Source: Hermodice carunculata
Lineage: Eukaryota; Annelida; Polychaeta; Eunicida; Amphinomidae
Assembly (NCBI GenBank): GCA_964020975.1
Contig: OZ026625.1
Location: 40,008,435-40,072,434 of the forward strand
Length of the DNA stretch: 64,000 bases
Reading direction: 5' to 3'
This document shows positions 37,261-48,502 of the stretch, one piece after another (positions within the stretch are counted from its first letter, which is position 1; each line of letters opens with the position of its first letter). The position numbers were made by a program, and so were the translations under genes. The notes under the pieces are model-generated. The model had not been told where the DNA came from. It saw only the letters and a list, made by a program, of their open reading frames with translations, and did not search any database.

Positions 37261-38413
37261 CCTTGATTAATACCTTAACTCTTCACGTGCCCTTAAGCCT
37301 TAGCATGTGCAGCTCTCAATGACAACGACAAGACGTTATTGCGAAAAGTCACGTTGAGCTACCGGGGAATCCAGCAATTGTGCACAAGATTAAATGATTA
37401 AGTGGGGTGACAATCGCTATTATTTTGTCGCTGTACAAAAGACACTGGTGTTTAAGCAAGTAAACACTCACGATTATGGACAGCGAAACCTAGTTATTTC
37501 CTAGCGTCTAACCGGAGGATCTATGGTCTGAAATGGTGATTTTATCTAAGTGTCTGTTTTGCAGAGATCATGTAAATGGAAAAGTAGAGTATGAGCTGAC
37601 AACATAAGATAACTGTTGTGTCTAATGTTGCTTTTATATGACTGCCTGCGTGTGTACTTAATGCAATCATTGTACGTTAGAATCCTTGTATTCAGCCTTT
37701 GTCTTGTCAACTGAAACCCACTTTTGCTGTCATTACTACACAAGGCATTTGAGGTGGAAGGTGTCGGGCGGGCGGCCAGCAAAAATGCACACCCGACAGA
37801 TGTTCGCCACCACTTCCTAAGTTTTGCCCGACTAAGGACGCTCTTAGAGCATCGAACCTGAGACGTCTCGATTTAATGGAATCCCCCTTTTAAGCTTGTT
37901 CGATTGAAAACGCACGAGCATTGAAGTAAGAGTTCTGTTTATGAAAGACCCGGTTTTCAATTCCGGCTTTTATGCCTGACTACGGAAACACGTCTTCAAT
38001 ACACTGATTCTCAAATTTGCACGTGGTGCTATTGTGGATTTCAGATAACTCCATTAGAGCTATTAGTGGCATTGTATCTTAATAATGCGTTAAACGACAT
38101 GAACCAGCTTAGCCAGTCGAGACTTGACAGAAGCCATAATGAAGAGACAACTCACTGCAAGAATAATCCTAGTGACAAAATCCCATAAACGTAACAAATT
38201 ACACGGATCATTTTCCCTAATCATCTTATCAAATTAAATAAATTGCTTTGTAAGGGCCTGCAAATATATCGGGCGCGACTTGTCGGAGTTCAAGAGAAAA
38301 TCAAAACAGCCCATGGAATTTGTATGTTGTGCGCAAGAGGGTTCCTGATCCGCGTGAAGAGGCACTGTGACATTGACACAAGGGGGATGTGTCTACCATT
38401 GGCGGCGTGATAC
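37261..38413. other. No gene recognised
   Basis: Nothing supportable. A GGGCGGGCGGCC patch lies at 37766-37780. Confidence 0.5.
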
Positions 38414-38464
38414 ACTGTGAAGAAGCCCCGGAGGCAAAGCCGGGGGTCTTTTCTTCCTTCACAG
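38414..38464. repeat. Small imperfect hairpin
   Basis: CTGTGAAGAAG...CCCCGG pairs with CCGGGGG...CTTCCTTCACAG around an 8-nt loop, with an asymmetric bulge. Function unknown. Confidence 0.5.
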
Positions 38465-38845
38465 CGTCCAGATTAGCATCCGTATCCTTGCTCTCTCATT
38501 ACCTTTGGACTTCAAACGCTGGCCATTCCACTCTTTGAAATTGCATAGCTTTTCTCTAGAATAAAAGGTTCTGATTACCAACCATGCAAAATGTGACATT
38601 AAAGTACCTTAGGCTAAGCATACTCCACTGGAAATAAAATCTGTGCCGTCTTTCAAATACATTTTAGATAAAACACTGAAATCTCCTTTTACTCAGATGT
38701 TCCAGAACTAGAGAATAGTGCTTGAGCATGGAATTACGTAAACAAGTGCTATTTATTCCAACATGCCTCAGTTATCAAGAACCCCGCTTCAGTACTTCAC
38801 TCTAGTTTATATCTGGAGTGCATGATGTGACGCACCAGGCCGTAT
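38465..38845. other. No gene recognised
   Basis: Short interval with no motif or element end seen. Confidence 0.5.
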
Positions 38846-38968
38846 ATGTATGTACATATGTGTGTATATGTGTGTATATATGTGTGTATATATGTGTGTA
38901 TGCATGTGAGTTTGTATGCAGGTAGGTAGGTAGGTAGGTACGTATGCGTTTATGTACGTATGTATGTT

Positions 38969-39000
<32 letters not shown>

Positions 39001-39060
39001 TGTATGTATGTATGTATGTTCGTACCTATGTATGTACGTACGTATATATGTGTGTATGTA
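38846..39060. repeat. (GTAT)n/(GTAG)n/(TG)n compound microsatellite
   Basis: TGTGTATA units, then GTAG units near 38920-38940, then GTAT units to about 39018, ending in mixed GTAC/GTAT. Confidence 0.95.
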
Positions 39061-39354
39061 AAAGCATGTTCCACTAAGATCGCTTCATGATACATGAACA
39101 TTACACCTTTCAAAAATATCAGGTAGCTATTTTGCAACTTTTCTTCCACAAAGAGTTTGATTCAGTGGCTTTATTTCATTTTTTAGGAAAACGATTTTTT
39201 TTATCTTTTCCGTGATTTTAACTACAATAAAAACTAAAACCAAATCTCGATAAGCCAGTGCTTACAGAATATGTACTTGATATGAGAAAAAATACAATGA
39301 CGTTACTGCCGTTCCCAAAATACACACCAGCAGTCACAAAAGTACAGACGTGTT
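39061..39354. other. No gene recognised
   Basis: AT-rich spacer between the microsatellite and the minisatellite. Confidence 0.5.
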
Positions 39355-39565
39355 GCCGGGTAACCCAGTTGACATATTGCACTGTAAAAGCATGTTAAGC
39401 CGAATCCTGTCGACAGACTATGCACTGAAAAATATATTTGCAGGGCATCCTGGCCAACAGACTATACAAAGATCAAATGTACTTTCACGGCAACCTTGTC
39501 GACAGACTATGCACTTCAAACATGCTTTCAGGGAGACGCTGCCGACAGACAACGCACTTCAAATG
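39355..39565 (+). repeat. Minisatellite, about 44-bp unit, roughly five copies
   Basis: GACAGACTATGCACTTCAAA-like cores recur with starts at 39372, 39413, 39457, 39502 and 39545 (spacings 41-45), separated by CATGCTTTCAGGG-like and CCTGTCG-like segments. The units are diverged. Because 44 is not a multiple of three, the peptide frames seen here are by-products. Confidence 0.8.
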
Positions 39566-39594
39566 CAAGCTTTTGGTCCCGTTTTTACTTTTTT

Positions 39595-39705
39595 TCTACT
39601 TTTTATTTCGGGGTTTGTTTATTTTTTGTTTGTTTTGTTTGTTTTGTTTGTTTGCTTGTTAGTTTTTTTTGTTTTTGTTTTTTTTTTGTTTTTGTTTTTG
39701 TTGGT
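39595..39705. repeat. T-rich low-complexity tract with TTTTG units
   Basis: Runs of T punctuated by G (TTTTG, TTTGTTTG) directly after the minisatellite. Confidence 0.9.
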
Positions 39706-39872
39706 AAATCACACAAAATGTACAGTAGTACTTTACATTCGTTGACGAAAATACCTTTGTATGTGTTCCGTTTTTGGCAACAATTTGACCAAATAAGTCC
39801 ACCTCGTTTAAGCATTGTAACTGTCAAGACTTTCATGAGTGTGTTTTGCCGGCAAAGCCGTCCGCATATTCA

Positions 39873-39944
39873 TGTCTGTGTGCCAACACAGACAGTCACT
39901 TTCTTTCTTTTTTTCTTTCTTTATTTCTTTCTTTCTTTCTGTCT

Positions 39945-39976
<32 letters not shown>

Positions 39977-40878
39977 TCCTATTTATCAGCAAATTTGTCC
40001 AACAGCTTTCTCGGACACTTTTACACTTAAAAACTCCAAACTTGACATGATTATAGTTTCATATATGAAGACGTTTCTTTTAATGATGAGGGTGATGGTT
40101 TTAAAAACAAAGCTACTCAGGTACACTTGAAGGTTTAAATTTTGAATATCTTCAAAACTATTACAGATAGATGTGTCATTCCAAGTTGAAATCATGGGTT
40201 TGTGCATCCAATGAACCACAAACAAAAATTGTAAAAATGTAATTTATGCTAATTAGGGGCATTTGAAAAGTTTAAGTGTTGACTGTTTTCAAAATTGTTG
40301 TAGGCAGAGGTACCATTCTAACTCCAATCAGCAGGTTTGTGCTGCGGGCGAAAACCAACAAACCACAAAGAGAATTTGTAGAATTTTAATTTATGCTAAT
40401 TAGGGGCACTTAAAAAATTTAAATGTTGAATATCTTCAACACTATTATAGATAGAGTTTTCATTCAACTTTCGATTCACGGATTCGTGCTGTAGTCGCAT
40501 CCAATGAACTACGAAGAAAAGTTGTAAAAGTTTTGCTAATCAGGAGCACCTCAAAAGTTTAAATGTTGAATATTTTCAAAACTACTATCGGTAGGCGTGC
40601 CATTTTAACTTCAATCTATTGGTCTGTGCTGTAGACACATCCAATAGACCACAAACAGAAGTTGCAGAATTTCAATTCTCGCTTATCAGGGCACTTGAGC
40701 AGTTTGAATGCTGAATATCTTTAAAATTGTTATAGGTAGCGGCGCCATCCCAACTTTAATTTACAGGTTAATGCTGAATGTGGGTCCAATAAAACCAACA
40801 AAAGTTGTAGTTTTAAAATTTATGCAAGTTTTGCGCGCACACAGATAAAATGGATTTCAAGCAAATCTTCTTCTCTAC
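39873..40878 (+). mobile_element. Helentron-like element, tandem-unit subfamily, nearly full length
   Basis: The clearest copy. The head hairpin has perfect 9-bp arms TGTCTGTGT/ACACAGACA around GCCA (39873-39894). A (TTTC)n tract (39898-39978) follows, then the family head (AAACTCCAAACTTGACATGA). Five tandem units start near 40133, 40272, 40417, 40556 and 40700 (period 139-145 bp), each with GAATATCTTCAA, a GCCATT-like motif, a GTTTGTGCTG-like motif, and AATTTATGCTAATTAGGG or a variant. The tail has GCGCACACAGATA (40833-40845), an AGATTTG-type palindrome half (GATTTCAAGCAAATC), and CTAC-T at 40875. No coding capacity. Confidence 0.75.
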
Positions 40879-41015
40879 TTTCAGGGGTTTATTTGCGGAC
40901 AAAATGTTAGACTATAGGAAAAAATATTGAGTTTACCTGCACATGAGTTCTTACAATGCACGCATAACTTTTTTTGCTTCTCTTTCCCCCTTTCTGTGTC
41001 CGTAAATATTTATAT

Positions 41016-41150
41016 ACATACGTACGTACGTATATATGTATGTACGCCTGTATGTATGTATGTATGTATGTATGTATGTATGTATGTATGTTTGTATGTG
41101 TGTATGCATGCATGCATGTATGTATACATGTATGTATGCATGCATGTATT
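41016..41150. repeat. (GTAT)n/(GCAT)n microsatellite
   Basis: GTAC/GTAT units with GCAT units near 41105-41145. Confidence 0.95.
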
Positions 41151-41233
41151 ACGTACATTAGCAGTGACACTTTAAAATAGATTATTTTTCATGTTCAGGT
41201 ATGTACTCTTCACTGCTTGATTACCCTACCAGA

Positions 41234-41288
41234 ATGTATGTATGTATGTATGTATGTATGTATGTATGTATGTGTGTGTGTGTATATG
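41234..41288. repeat. (GTAT)n-(GT)n microsatellite
   Basis: About ten GTAT units, then GT repeats. Confidence 0.95.
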
Positions 41289-43171
41289 TGCGTCCACGCA
41301 TAATTATCAAGACAGTGAAAGGCATGTCGAAAATAAAAGAAAATAATTAATGTTTATATTGTGCTTTCTGTTCTATAATGAATATGTACGTTGTTGACCA
41401 ATCTTTGGATCAAGTATATTTGTATTAAAGGGCAGTGCAGGCGCTGTGGAGACCATGATTGCTGTTGTCAATGACGGTGTAACTTGTCCTTTACCTACCT
41501 GTCTATAGCCCCGTTTGGTTTTGTCAAATAACACACCATACATATGTTCAAAATCTCTTATTTCTGTCAAAATCACTGTCACAGAATAAAATGTGCTGGT
41601 CATGGAAAGATACATGATATGAATGCCAGGAACATTGAATTGAAACAGTGAGTTTCAAACGCGGTGGTTCTCTTGACATTCCCATTTCGTGTTTGTAACA
41701 ATTTCCCCTTTCAGTGGTAGCTATTATCACAACGACTGCGTGCATAGAACACGTGCGAGCGGTAGCTTTTAACAATGGCTTCACTGGTCCCCAGCATAAC
41801 GTGGTGATGTCTCAATCATACCTGCCCAAGGTCACCAGGGTCTTGCGGATTTTTCTCCGGGACACCGGTTGCTCTGCATAAATGTCCTGTTGCACGCAAT
41901 AGGTTGGCTTCATTTTTAACCCTTTGCATTTCAAATCTGCTGGAGTTTGGCTTCACTGTTTTGACTTCGGTTTTTCACTTCCACAAAAAAGTTGGATCTG
42001 AATGCGGCAGGACAGTCATGGTCGACAGGTCACTGGCGCCAGGGAAAGCCATGCAAGCCCCCCACCCACCCCCATCCCCATGTAAAAGAAATTTGGTGCA
42101 AGGGTTTCATGTGAAAAGGGGATCACTGATGGGCACCCGTACTGTCGTTTCATCTGGGTGGTTCTTCTCGATTGTCAGTCTGGGACCATTTTATAGAGAT
42201 CAGTTGGAAAAATATTTGTTTCTTTAAGGTGTAAAATTTCCCCATCGATTCTCAACTATGTGTACAATTTGTCCCTTTGTCTACATTAGAATTTAATTGT
42301 ATATGCAGTGTCTGTACCTTTCCCGCCCTTGAAACGTATAACACCCTGTTCATTTTTTGTCGCAAGATTTATGAAGGATTCCTCAGTATTAATTGAATAT
42401 TCCACTGAATTATTTATCTCTCATTTCCTTGAAAATCTGTTTTCGGGTTACTGAGGTATTATACGGATTTTTACAAAGTACATGTATGTTGCTCCACACG
42501 ACCACTCGCGGCTCCACAGGAAGTTGTAATCAAACTCAACGATGACTGCTGAACTTTGTTGTCTTTGCCATGACTCTTCTCGGATCAAGTAGCCATGATA
42601 TTTTACTACAAACCCTACAATTCGCGATTTATTATGTTTGAAGCAATGCTTTAAATGTTTATACCTTGTGCAATGAAGAAGTTGCAATATCCATTTTTGT
42701 GTTATTAGTCTTTTTCATACCCTTCAAGATATTTTTATTTTATTTTTTTTTTGCCGAATGATTGACCAATGGGTGTAAGTTTTTTGGCACAATGAAAGCA
42801 GCAGAATCATTGCGGCCACCCACCGAAAAACCGTGTTTTTTTTCTACAAAAAGCCGCAAATTGATACACCGCCGACAAAGAAGATGCCAAAGGGTGGTAT
42901 ACACGTGTATGCAAGCTTAACTGATAGACACAAAGAAGTCATGCTGTTGTCCACTCGGCCAGAGAACAACTACCAGTTTCCTTGGATTGTCCGTAAAATA
43001 TAATCAGGAATTGGATCGCGTGTCTTGTATGCATCTCACGTGAGTGAGTATGTGTTTTCGGACCAACTGTAGGTTCTTTAGTGACTTGCCGGAGGATAGA
43101 CTCAATTAAAAGAATGCCAAAGCGATACAATTAGAGTGCACAATCATTGTACTTTTGCACTGCTGCCGCAG
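41289..43171. other. No gene recognised
   Basis: The frames at 41904-42227 (plus) and 42448-42687 (minus) have no motifs. The C-rich tract at 42058-42080 is low complexity. Confidence 0.5.
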
Positions 43172-43317
43172 AGATCAGTCAGAAGTGTTTATTTGCGCGA
43201 AAAATGACCCGTGCACAGAACATCCTAGATGAACAAAAAAATTATTTCCCACGGCCTACATGGCCATCCATCAGCACTGAAGCCGCGCAAGAAGCGCCCT
43301 CTGCTTTAAAAGTATAT
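43172..43317 (+). CDS. Candidate internal coding exon, product unknown
   Basis: A 146-bp open segment is bounded by a good acceptor (pyrimidine-rich TTGTACTTTTGCACTGCTGC then CGCAG, ending at 43171) and a consensus donor GTAAGT at 43318. In the frame open across it, the translation includes MTRAQNILDEQKNYFPRPTW and continues PSISTEAAQEAPSALKVY. I do not recognise a domain. No flanking exon was found in the window, so the gene would have large introns or extend outside. A chance combination of splice-like sites is quite possible. Confidence 0.25.
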
Positions 43318-43674
43318 GTAAGTCATAATATAAATTGTGTTTGTATATTTTCCCCAGGACGTGAGCATGTGGCGCACTACATGGTCCTATTTTAAGTCTT
43401 TTGTTTTCATACAAGTTTAGCGTCTATGGACAATTCATCTTACAGCCTCATATGGGGGCAATTGACAAGTGTGGTCTTTAAAAGCTTTGGTCTAACCTGT
43501 CATGGGATCAGCATGAAAAGCCAACTTAACCAGAAGTGTTGAGAACATATGAGGCACTGAGCTTTCGTTCGGATCCATTGTTTTCTAAACAATGGAGATG
43601 GTTTTGATTCAATTTTCTCAGATTACGGCCTGTCTGTTGTGAGGTGTCCTAAGTTTGTACAAATCATCACCATA
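43318..43674. other. No gene recognised
   Basis: Nothing seen beyond the possible donor at its start. Confidence 0.5.
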
Positions 43675-43919
43675 TTAACCCATTTGTTATCAAACTAGAG
43701 CTTTTCTCAGTACGTTTTAGTCACATGGCGCCAAAGCAGGCGGGCAAAGGCGAAATTCATCAAAGGCTTTATACTGGTTTCTTCCAGAAATTAAATGCCA
43801 AATATTTAACTTTGCAGAAATGTCTGTTTTTCAGAAATTGTTCAGCAGATAATAAGGAATCAAAAGAATAACAACAACAAAAATGGTCGCCACCAAAAGG
43901 ATGCACATGAGAGAGTTAA
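43675..43919. mobile_element. TTAA-flanked MITE candidate
   Basis: Starts TTAACCCATTTGTTATC and ends with the inverse of TTAACTCTCTCATGTGC. It is 245 bp long, close to the 239-250 bp of the better copies. The inverted match beyond the first 12 bases is weak, and the internal hairpin core is not clear. Confidence 0.35.
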
Positions 43920-44295
43920 ACCAAGCAGATGCACGCTTGTTATGACAGAGAGTAATAAGCCGGGTGCAGCTCTAAAGTTTTTCCCCGCAGTGATTTGTCA
44001 GAGGCAATGTGTCCGTGGGTGAAGGGAATCAGGTGTCGTGCAACCTACACCGCTTCCCGCAGGCGAATGTAAACCAATATTCCAGTCAAAGAGCCCTCAT
44101 CCAATAATAAAATCTTGTTATACATTATTCTGGCTTGTAGGGAATCACAGAAAATACAATAGAAATTACAGGTCTTTTATGGAAACGCATGGTGGGATAT
44201 TTTACACCAGACCTCTTTTGTAGAGAAGAAAGACGCACTTTGGCTTGTCCAGAATAATGATGCCACATAGTGACCACCACGAAGTTTATTATTTT

Positions 44296-44309
44296 GCTGT
44301 TGCTGTTAA

Positions 44310-44360
<51 letters not shown>
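44296..44360. repeat. (GTT)n microsatellite
   Basis: About 65 bp of GTT units with one AAT interruption near the start. Confidence 0.95.
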
Positions 44361-46511
44361 AATCTGTCATCATTATTAGCATTTATGGTGCATCTTAAAT
44401 TAAAACGCCAAGCGTGCATTTTTTTATACATCAAATGTAACACATTATCATGTTTTGATACTTTTTGTAAATACATAAAGTGTAAATTTTAAGCAATAAG
44501 ACATTTTAGCAACATCAGAACTTTCATTAATATGTAAAGCCAATTGATAAAATATCTTAAATATGAGAATTTCCTTTTTTATGATCAACTATGTTTCCAC
44601 AGCGTTGCCAAATATGAGATTTTGTAGCGAAATAATCTCCAGTTTTAATATGAATGTAAGATATGCCGCTAAGTGTTAAACCCAAGAACCTGAATAATGG
44701 TACCCAGCGATATAGAGAATTGACACCAATGCCACAGGCTATTGCATGGGAATTTCAGCATCCGTCATCAGCGAATGTTGGGATAGAAGGACAGGAACCG
44801 CTTACTGATTCAGAACCAGGAACCTACATCACCAAGGCACGCGCACCCAGAAACAACGATCAACCAATCCCCAGTAGATAATCGGTGATCAAACTCCTCT
44901 TGCGCTGAAAACCTGGCTACATTGTGCACCGCATTTAGCATGGTCCGCTGCAAAACTCGGCGTAAATCACGATTCTTTTCTTTGAAGCCTTCAGCAGAGG
45001 CTAATTGTCAAGTAATGAAGCCATTTAGAGGGAAATATAGAAAAGTAAGTAGGACCTGGGGCCTGCTCATTACACGGAGAATTTCCGGTGACTTTGCCGG
45101 ATCAATGCAAGGGAGACTGTCAGATGAAGAGAGTAGGATGCCAGTTCAATTGATATGTGAAATTCTAAGGGGAAAATTATATCGTGTATGTGTCTGTGTG
45201 TTTCATTGCTAAATCGTCCTCAAGATTCAACGCCGTATTTTCGTAGCAGTAATTTTTCGTCTGTGGTAGAACTTGAATACATCGTGAGCGTGCATGTTTT
45301 ATTTAGTCTAGAGTGCACTATGCAGCTGATGGATATTTGCATATGGACCACTTTGTGGGTAAATGAAACAGCATGCACGAACTGTCAGACGAATCATCTC
45401 CCTTTCTAGCACGGTCTCTCATATGCTGGAAGATATCAGCTACAGTGGAACACACTTTAGGAAGATCAGACAGCAATCCAATGACATATCTTCAGCATAC
45501 TTGACAGTTTTCAACGGTGCCTCATCAGATACTGATTGCAAAATGGAACAAATTCTTTTTAAAGAAACCCTGAAGATACACACAACGTGGAACATATTAT
45601 CACAATATCTGTCGTTTCATTCACTTGTCTCGTTTGGAGAAAATTTCTGAAAGCTGAGGCTTTGATGCACGATATAGCCTTTGATTATAGGTTGTTTAGG
45701 CGGTACACAGTAAATGTATCATTGAGCTTGGCTCGCAAAAGGAGAATTAATCGTGCCCGGAGGTTGGGGTTGACAATCCCGACCCATTCTGCTTTCTGCA
45801 CTACCTCGTGCGTCTTTGTTTGTCAAAACACTCTGATCTTCCAATATCAGCGAACCACAAGTTTTTATTCTGGCAAGGTGCCTGTGATTTCTACGATAGA
45901 AATCACATCGGGGCTTTCAGTCAGCAGATGAATGAAACATCAGTATGTCATAATTATTCCATCAACGTGTCTTACGCCCGCATGAAGTGACGAAAACGGG
46001 TTTGTATCTTTCCATAATTAAAGGTTATCTCCAGAAACAAATTGTATGTGTTATATACAGTAATGGCTGGCGTCACTCCATGACGCATAATTAAACTGTA
46101 TTTAAATGAATATAAACATTGGATTCTTTCTCTTTATTATTTTTTTTCTGTATGTCTCGGCGCATTATAGTCTTTGTACCACCCCCATCAAAAAAGCGAG
46201 ACCTTTGCGAATGTTTGAAGCGTATTTTTTCTCCATTGAGAGCAGCAATAAGAATTCTAGATTGCATGAAGATACCGTGCCTTTTTAAACTTATCGATGG
46301 CACACGTCAACCAAATTTCAAAGGGCTGAAAGGTTGCTAAATATTTTATTAGTTATTTCATACCGTAGGATACAGAATAAGCGCATACAACAAAAATATG
46401 CAATGAAAAGTCTCCTTTGTGAACAGCTTGCATTGATATCTGTGAGCATGTTTCATACATGTCGTCTATAATAGTGCCACGTTTCTCCATGCAAATGGAT
46501 AAGAAACAGTT
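44361..46511. other. No gene recognised
   Basis: Plus-strand frames at 44663-44881, 44922-45212, 45363-45650 and 45587-45931 are long for this window but motif-free. The frame from 44940 ends at a consensus donor (GTAAGT at 45045) but lacks a convincing acceptor. A host gene fragment cannot be excluded. Confidence 0.4.
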
Positions 46512-46932
46512 TACAGTAATTTGGGGTGAATAGGATCAGTGGGATCAATAGGAACAAAAGGTGGAAATTTGTTTAATGTGTCATAAATCTTGTGTTAATT
46601 ACATAGAAGAAGGATGGATTTTCTGTTGTTGTTTAGTCATTTTGTTTCCAACAATTTGAGACATAGAACATTATAGCTCGTCTTTTTCCTAGAATCTGAT
46701 GGGGCTTCAATTGATAGTATTTTTTCGCCCTGAATTCATACTTGGTCAAAACTTTTCTGGTACAGGGGGAACTGTAGGCACTATGATTCCATTAATGGAA
46801 GCCAAAAGTCAACACAGGTGCTGCAGTTGGAAGTATCTATTAGATAGCAGTCTATCAGGTATACACTATGTAATATGAATACATTCTGAATTTAAGATCA
46901 TTCCAAGGAAAAACTATTGGCGAATCGGAACT

Positions 46933-47253
46933 ATGCCGAGGGTGTACAAGCCAAAGCCAAGAGCTAAGTCATACAAGAAATGTACAGCTGTAGATATCCA
47001 GAGAGCCGTTGATGCTATTAAAAGAGCGGTGGATTACAGAAAAGCTATGGACAAATTCAAAATCCCTAATACTGTCTTGCACAGACATGTCACAAATCCA
47101 AATATAAAGTCTCACAGTTGGCAAACAGCCCTTACCGAGGCAGGAGAAAACTATATTGTGATGAGCCTCAAAACTGGTGCAGAATGGGGTTATCCTATGG
47201 ATCAGTATCACCTAAGACTCATTGTGAAAGGGTACCTGGACAGAAGATGCTAA
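46933..47253 (+). pseudogene. Pogo-like transposase, N-terminal DNA-binding part only
   Basis: 106 codons from MPRVYKPKPRAKSYKKCT. Residues about 18-53 (DIQRAVDAIKRAVDYRKAMD followed by KFKIPNTVLHRHV) form a psq-type helix-turn-helix that would bind the element's ends. Residues about 66-106 (ALTEAGENYIVM, EWGYPMDQYHLRLIVKGYLD) match the second, CENP-B/Tc5-type helix-turn-helix of pogo transposases. The frame ends just after YLDRRC, where family members continue into the linker and DDE nuclease; that part is missing. The start MPR..YK is the usual family start, so 46933 is probably the true start. A shortened binding protein could in principle occupy element ends without cutting, but there is no evidence of expression. 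Confidence 0.8.
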
Positions 47254-47753
47254 AAAACAGGTTAACAGTTATAATGATACTATGGTTTTGTTCCAAGCTG
47301 GTATTCCGGGTTATAAGTCCTGCTGCATAGGTGTGATACTGTGATAACCAGAAGTCATAATAATAATAATGACGATGATGTCATTTATCGTCAAACGGTT
47401 AAGCTCAGAACAGTGTCTTTGACGTAATCAGTTATCGGCATATTTTCAGTTGAAGATGCCTATTGCGAACTTCTAAAATAAATATCACTTTGCAACCAGG
47501 TCATTTGTGCATTTTTAAAAACATGGTGAATGTTCCTATTCACCTCTATAATAAGTAATGTAGGTATAAAACATAAGAACATAACTTGTTCCTATTCAAC
47601 CCCCCCCCAGTCGGGGTCAATAGGAACACACACAGAGAATGTAAAAAATATATGTTTCCCTGGGGAAAAGTAAATATCAAGTTCAATAGATTGAGCACTT
47701 GGCCAAACGTTGGTGGGTAGTATGTGTACTGTGGACATATTCATTAGGAGTTG

Positions 47754-47756
<3 letters not shown>

Positions 47757-47842
<86 letters not shown>
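47757..47842. repeat. (TA)n microsatellite inside the pogo element
   Basis: About 86 bp of uninterrupted TA between the transposase remnant and the right inverted repeat. Confidence 0.97.
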
Positions 47843-47845
<3 letters not shown>

Positions 47846-47884
47846 ATCATTCAATTTATTCCTATTCAGCCCCAAATTACAGTA

Positions 47885-48502
47885 CCCAGATTGAAGCAGT
47901 TTTGGTATTTATTGAAAATAATGTATCCATAGATACATCCAAATATTTAATGCCTCTAGATTATTCTTTATCGTCGTAGAAAAAAATATGTGACTCACTC
48001 AAAGGAGCAAATTACACATAAACTTACCGAGGTGAATGAGAACAACATATCATTCAGAAAAAGAAAGTGACGCATTGACAATTATAATATCAGTATGAAA
48101 TAAAACTTGCGGAAAAAATAAAAGAGAATTAAAAATTATTGTAAAAAACTAAGTCACTAATATGATAAATAACGGCAAGTGGTTTCAAAAAGAGTTCGCT
48201 TTCATAATGTAGGATTATTAAGCTTTGGCGAACTCAGCATTGACCATAGGAAGTCGCTGACCGCTTCTCCGACAGAGAGACATCTAATTAATGTGTGTTG
48301 GACTAGATGTGGCTGCTTAGTTGACTCTCAGGCCGTTTTTGTATCTGACTGGTGGCCTGTGACCCCAGTCCAACTGCCCAACCGTCCAGCGCCTCAGGTC
48401 TACTGAGCAAGCAAAGAATGGGACATGCGCACCCCCCCCCCCCGCCCAAGTCTGTTCCATCCGTAAATTATTAAAGAAAATTAACGTGGGCGAACCACCT
48501 GC
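47885..48502. other. No gene recognised
   Basis: A C run lies at 48432-48443. The rest has no motif. Confidence 0.5.

Larger units (their letters stand above)
46512..47884 (+). mobile_element. Pogo-type DNA transposon, internally deleted
   Basis: Terminal inverted repeats are CAGTAATTTGGGG-TGAATAGGA at 46514-46535 and, inverted, CTGTAATTTGGGGCTGAATAGGA at 47860-47882, each flanked by TA (46512-46513 and 47883-47884). TA duplication and CAGT-like ends are pogo/Tc1-mariner features. The motif GAATAGGAA or its inverse recurs inside both ends (near 46547, 47535, 47592, 47618), a set of subterminal sites. It encodes only the N-terminal part of a pogo-like transposase, and no DDE domain is seen. 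At about 1.37 kb it is shorter than full-length pogo elements (around 2 kb or more), so it is a non-autonomous deletion derivative, later invaded by a (TA)n. Confidence 0.85.

Noticed and set aside
37900-37980. Possible tRNA T-arm (CCCGGTTTTCAATTCCGG)
   Set aside because: The rest of the cloverleaf and box A are absent.
38802-39149. THIYTHIH-type repetitive protein
   Set aside because: Translation of a (GTAT)n microsatellite. The same applies to 40907-41180.
39350-40050. 131- and 184-codon plus frames, the latter with Phe/Ser-rich segments resembling membrane helices
   Set aside because: They arise from the 44-bp minisatellite, a T/G-rich tract and the (TTTC)n of a Helentron-like element. 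The unit length is not a multiple of three.
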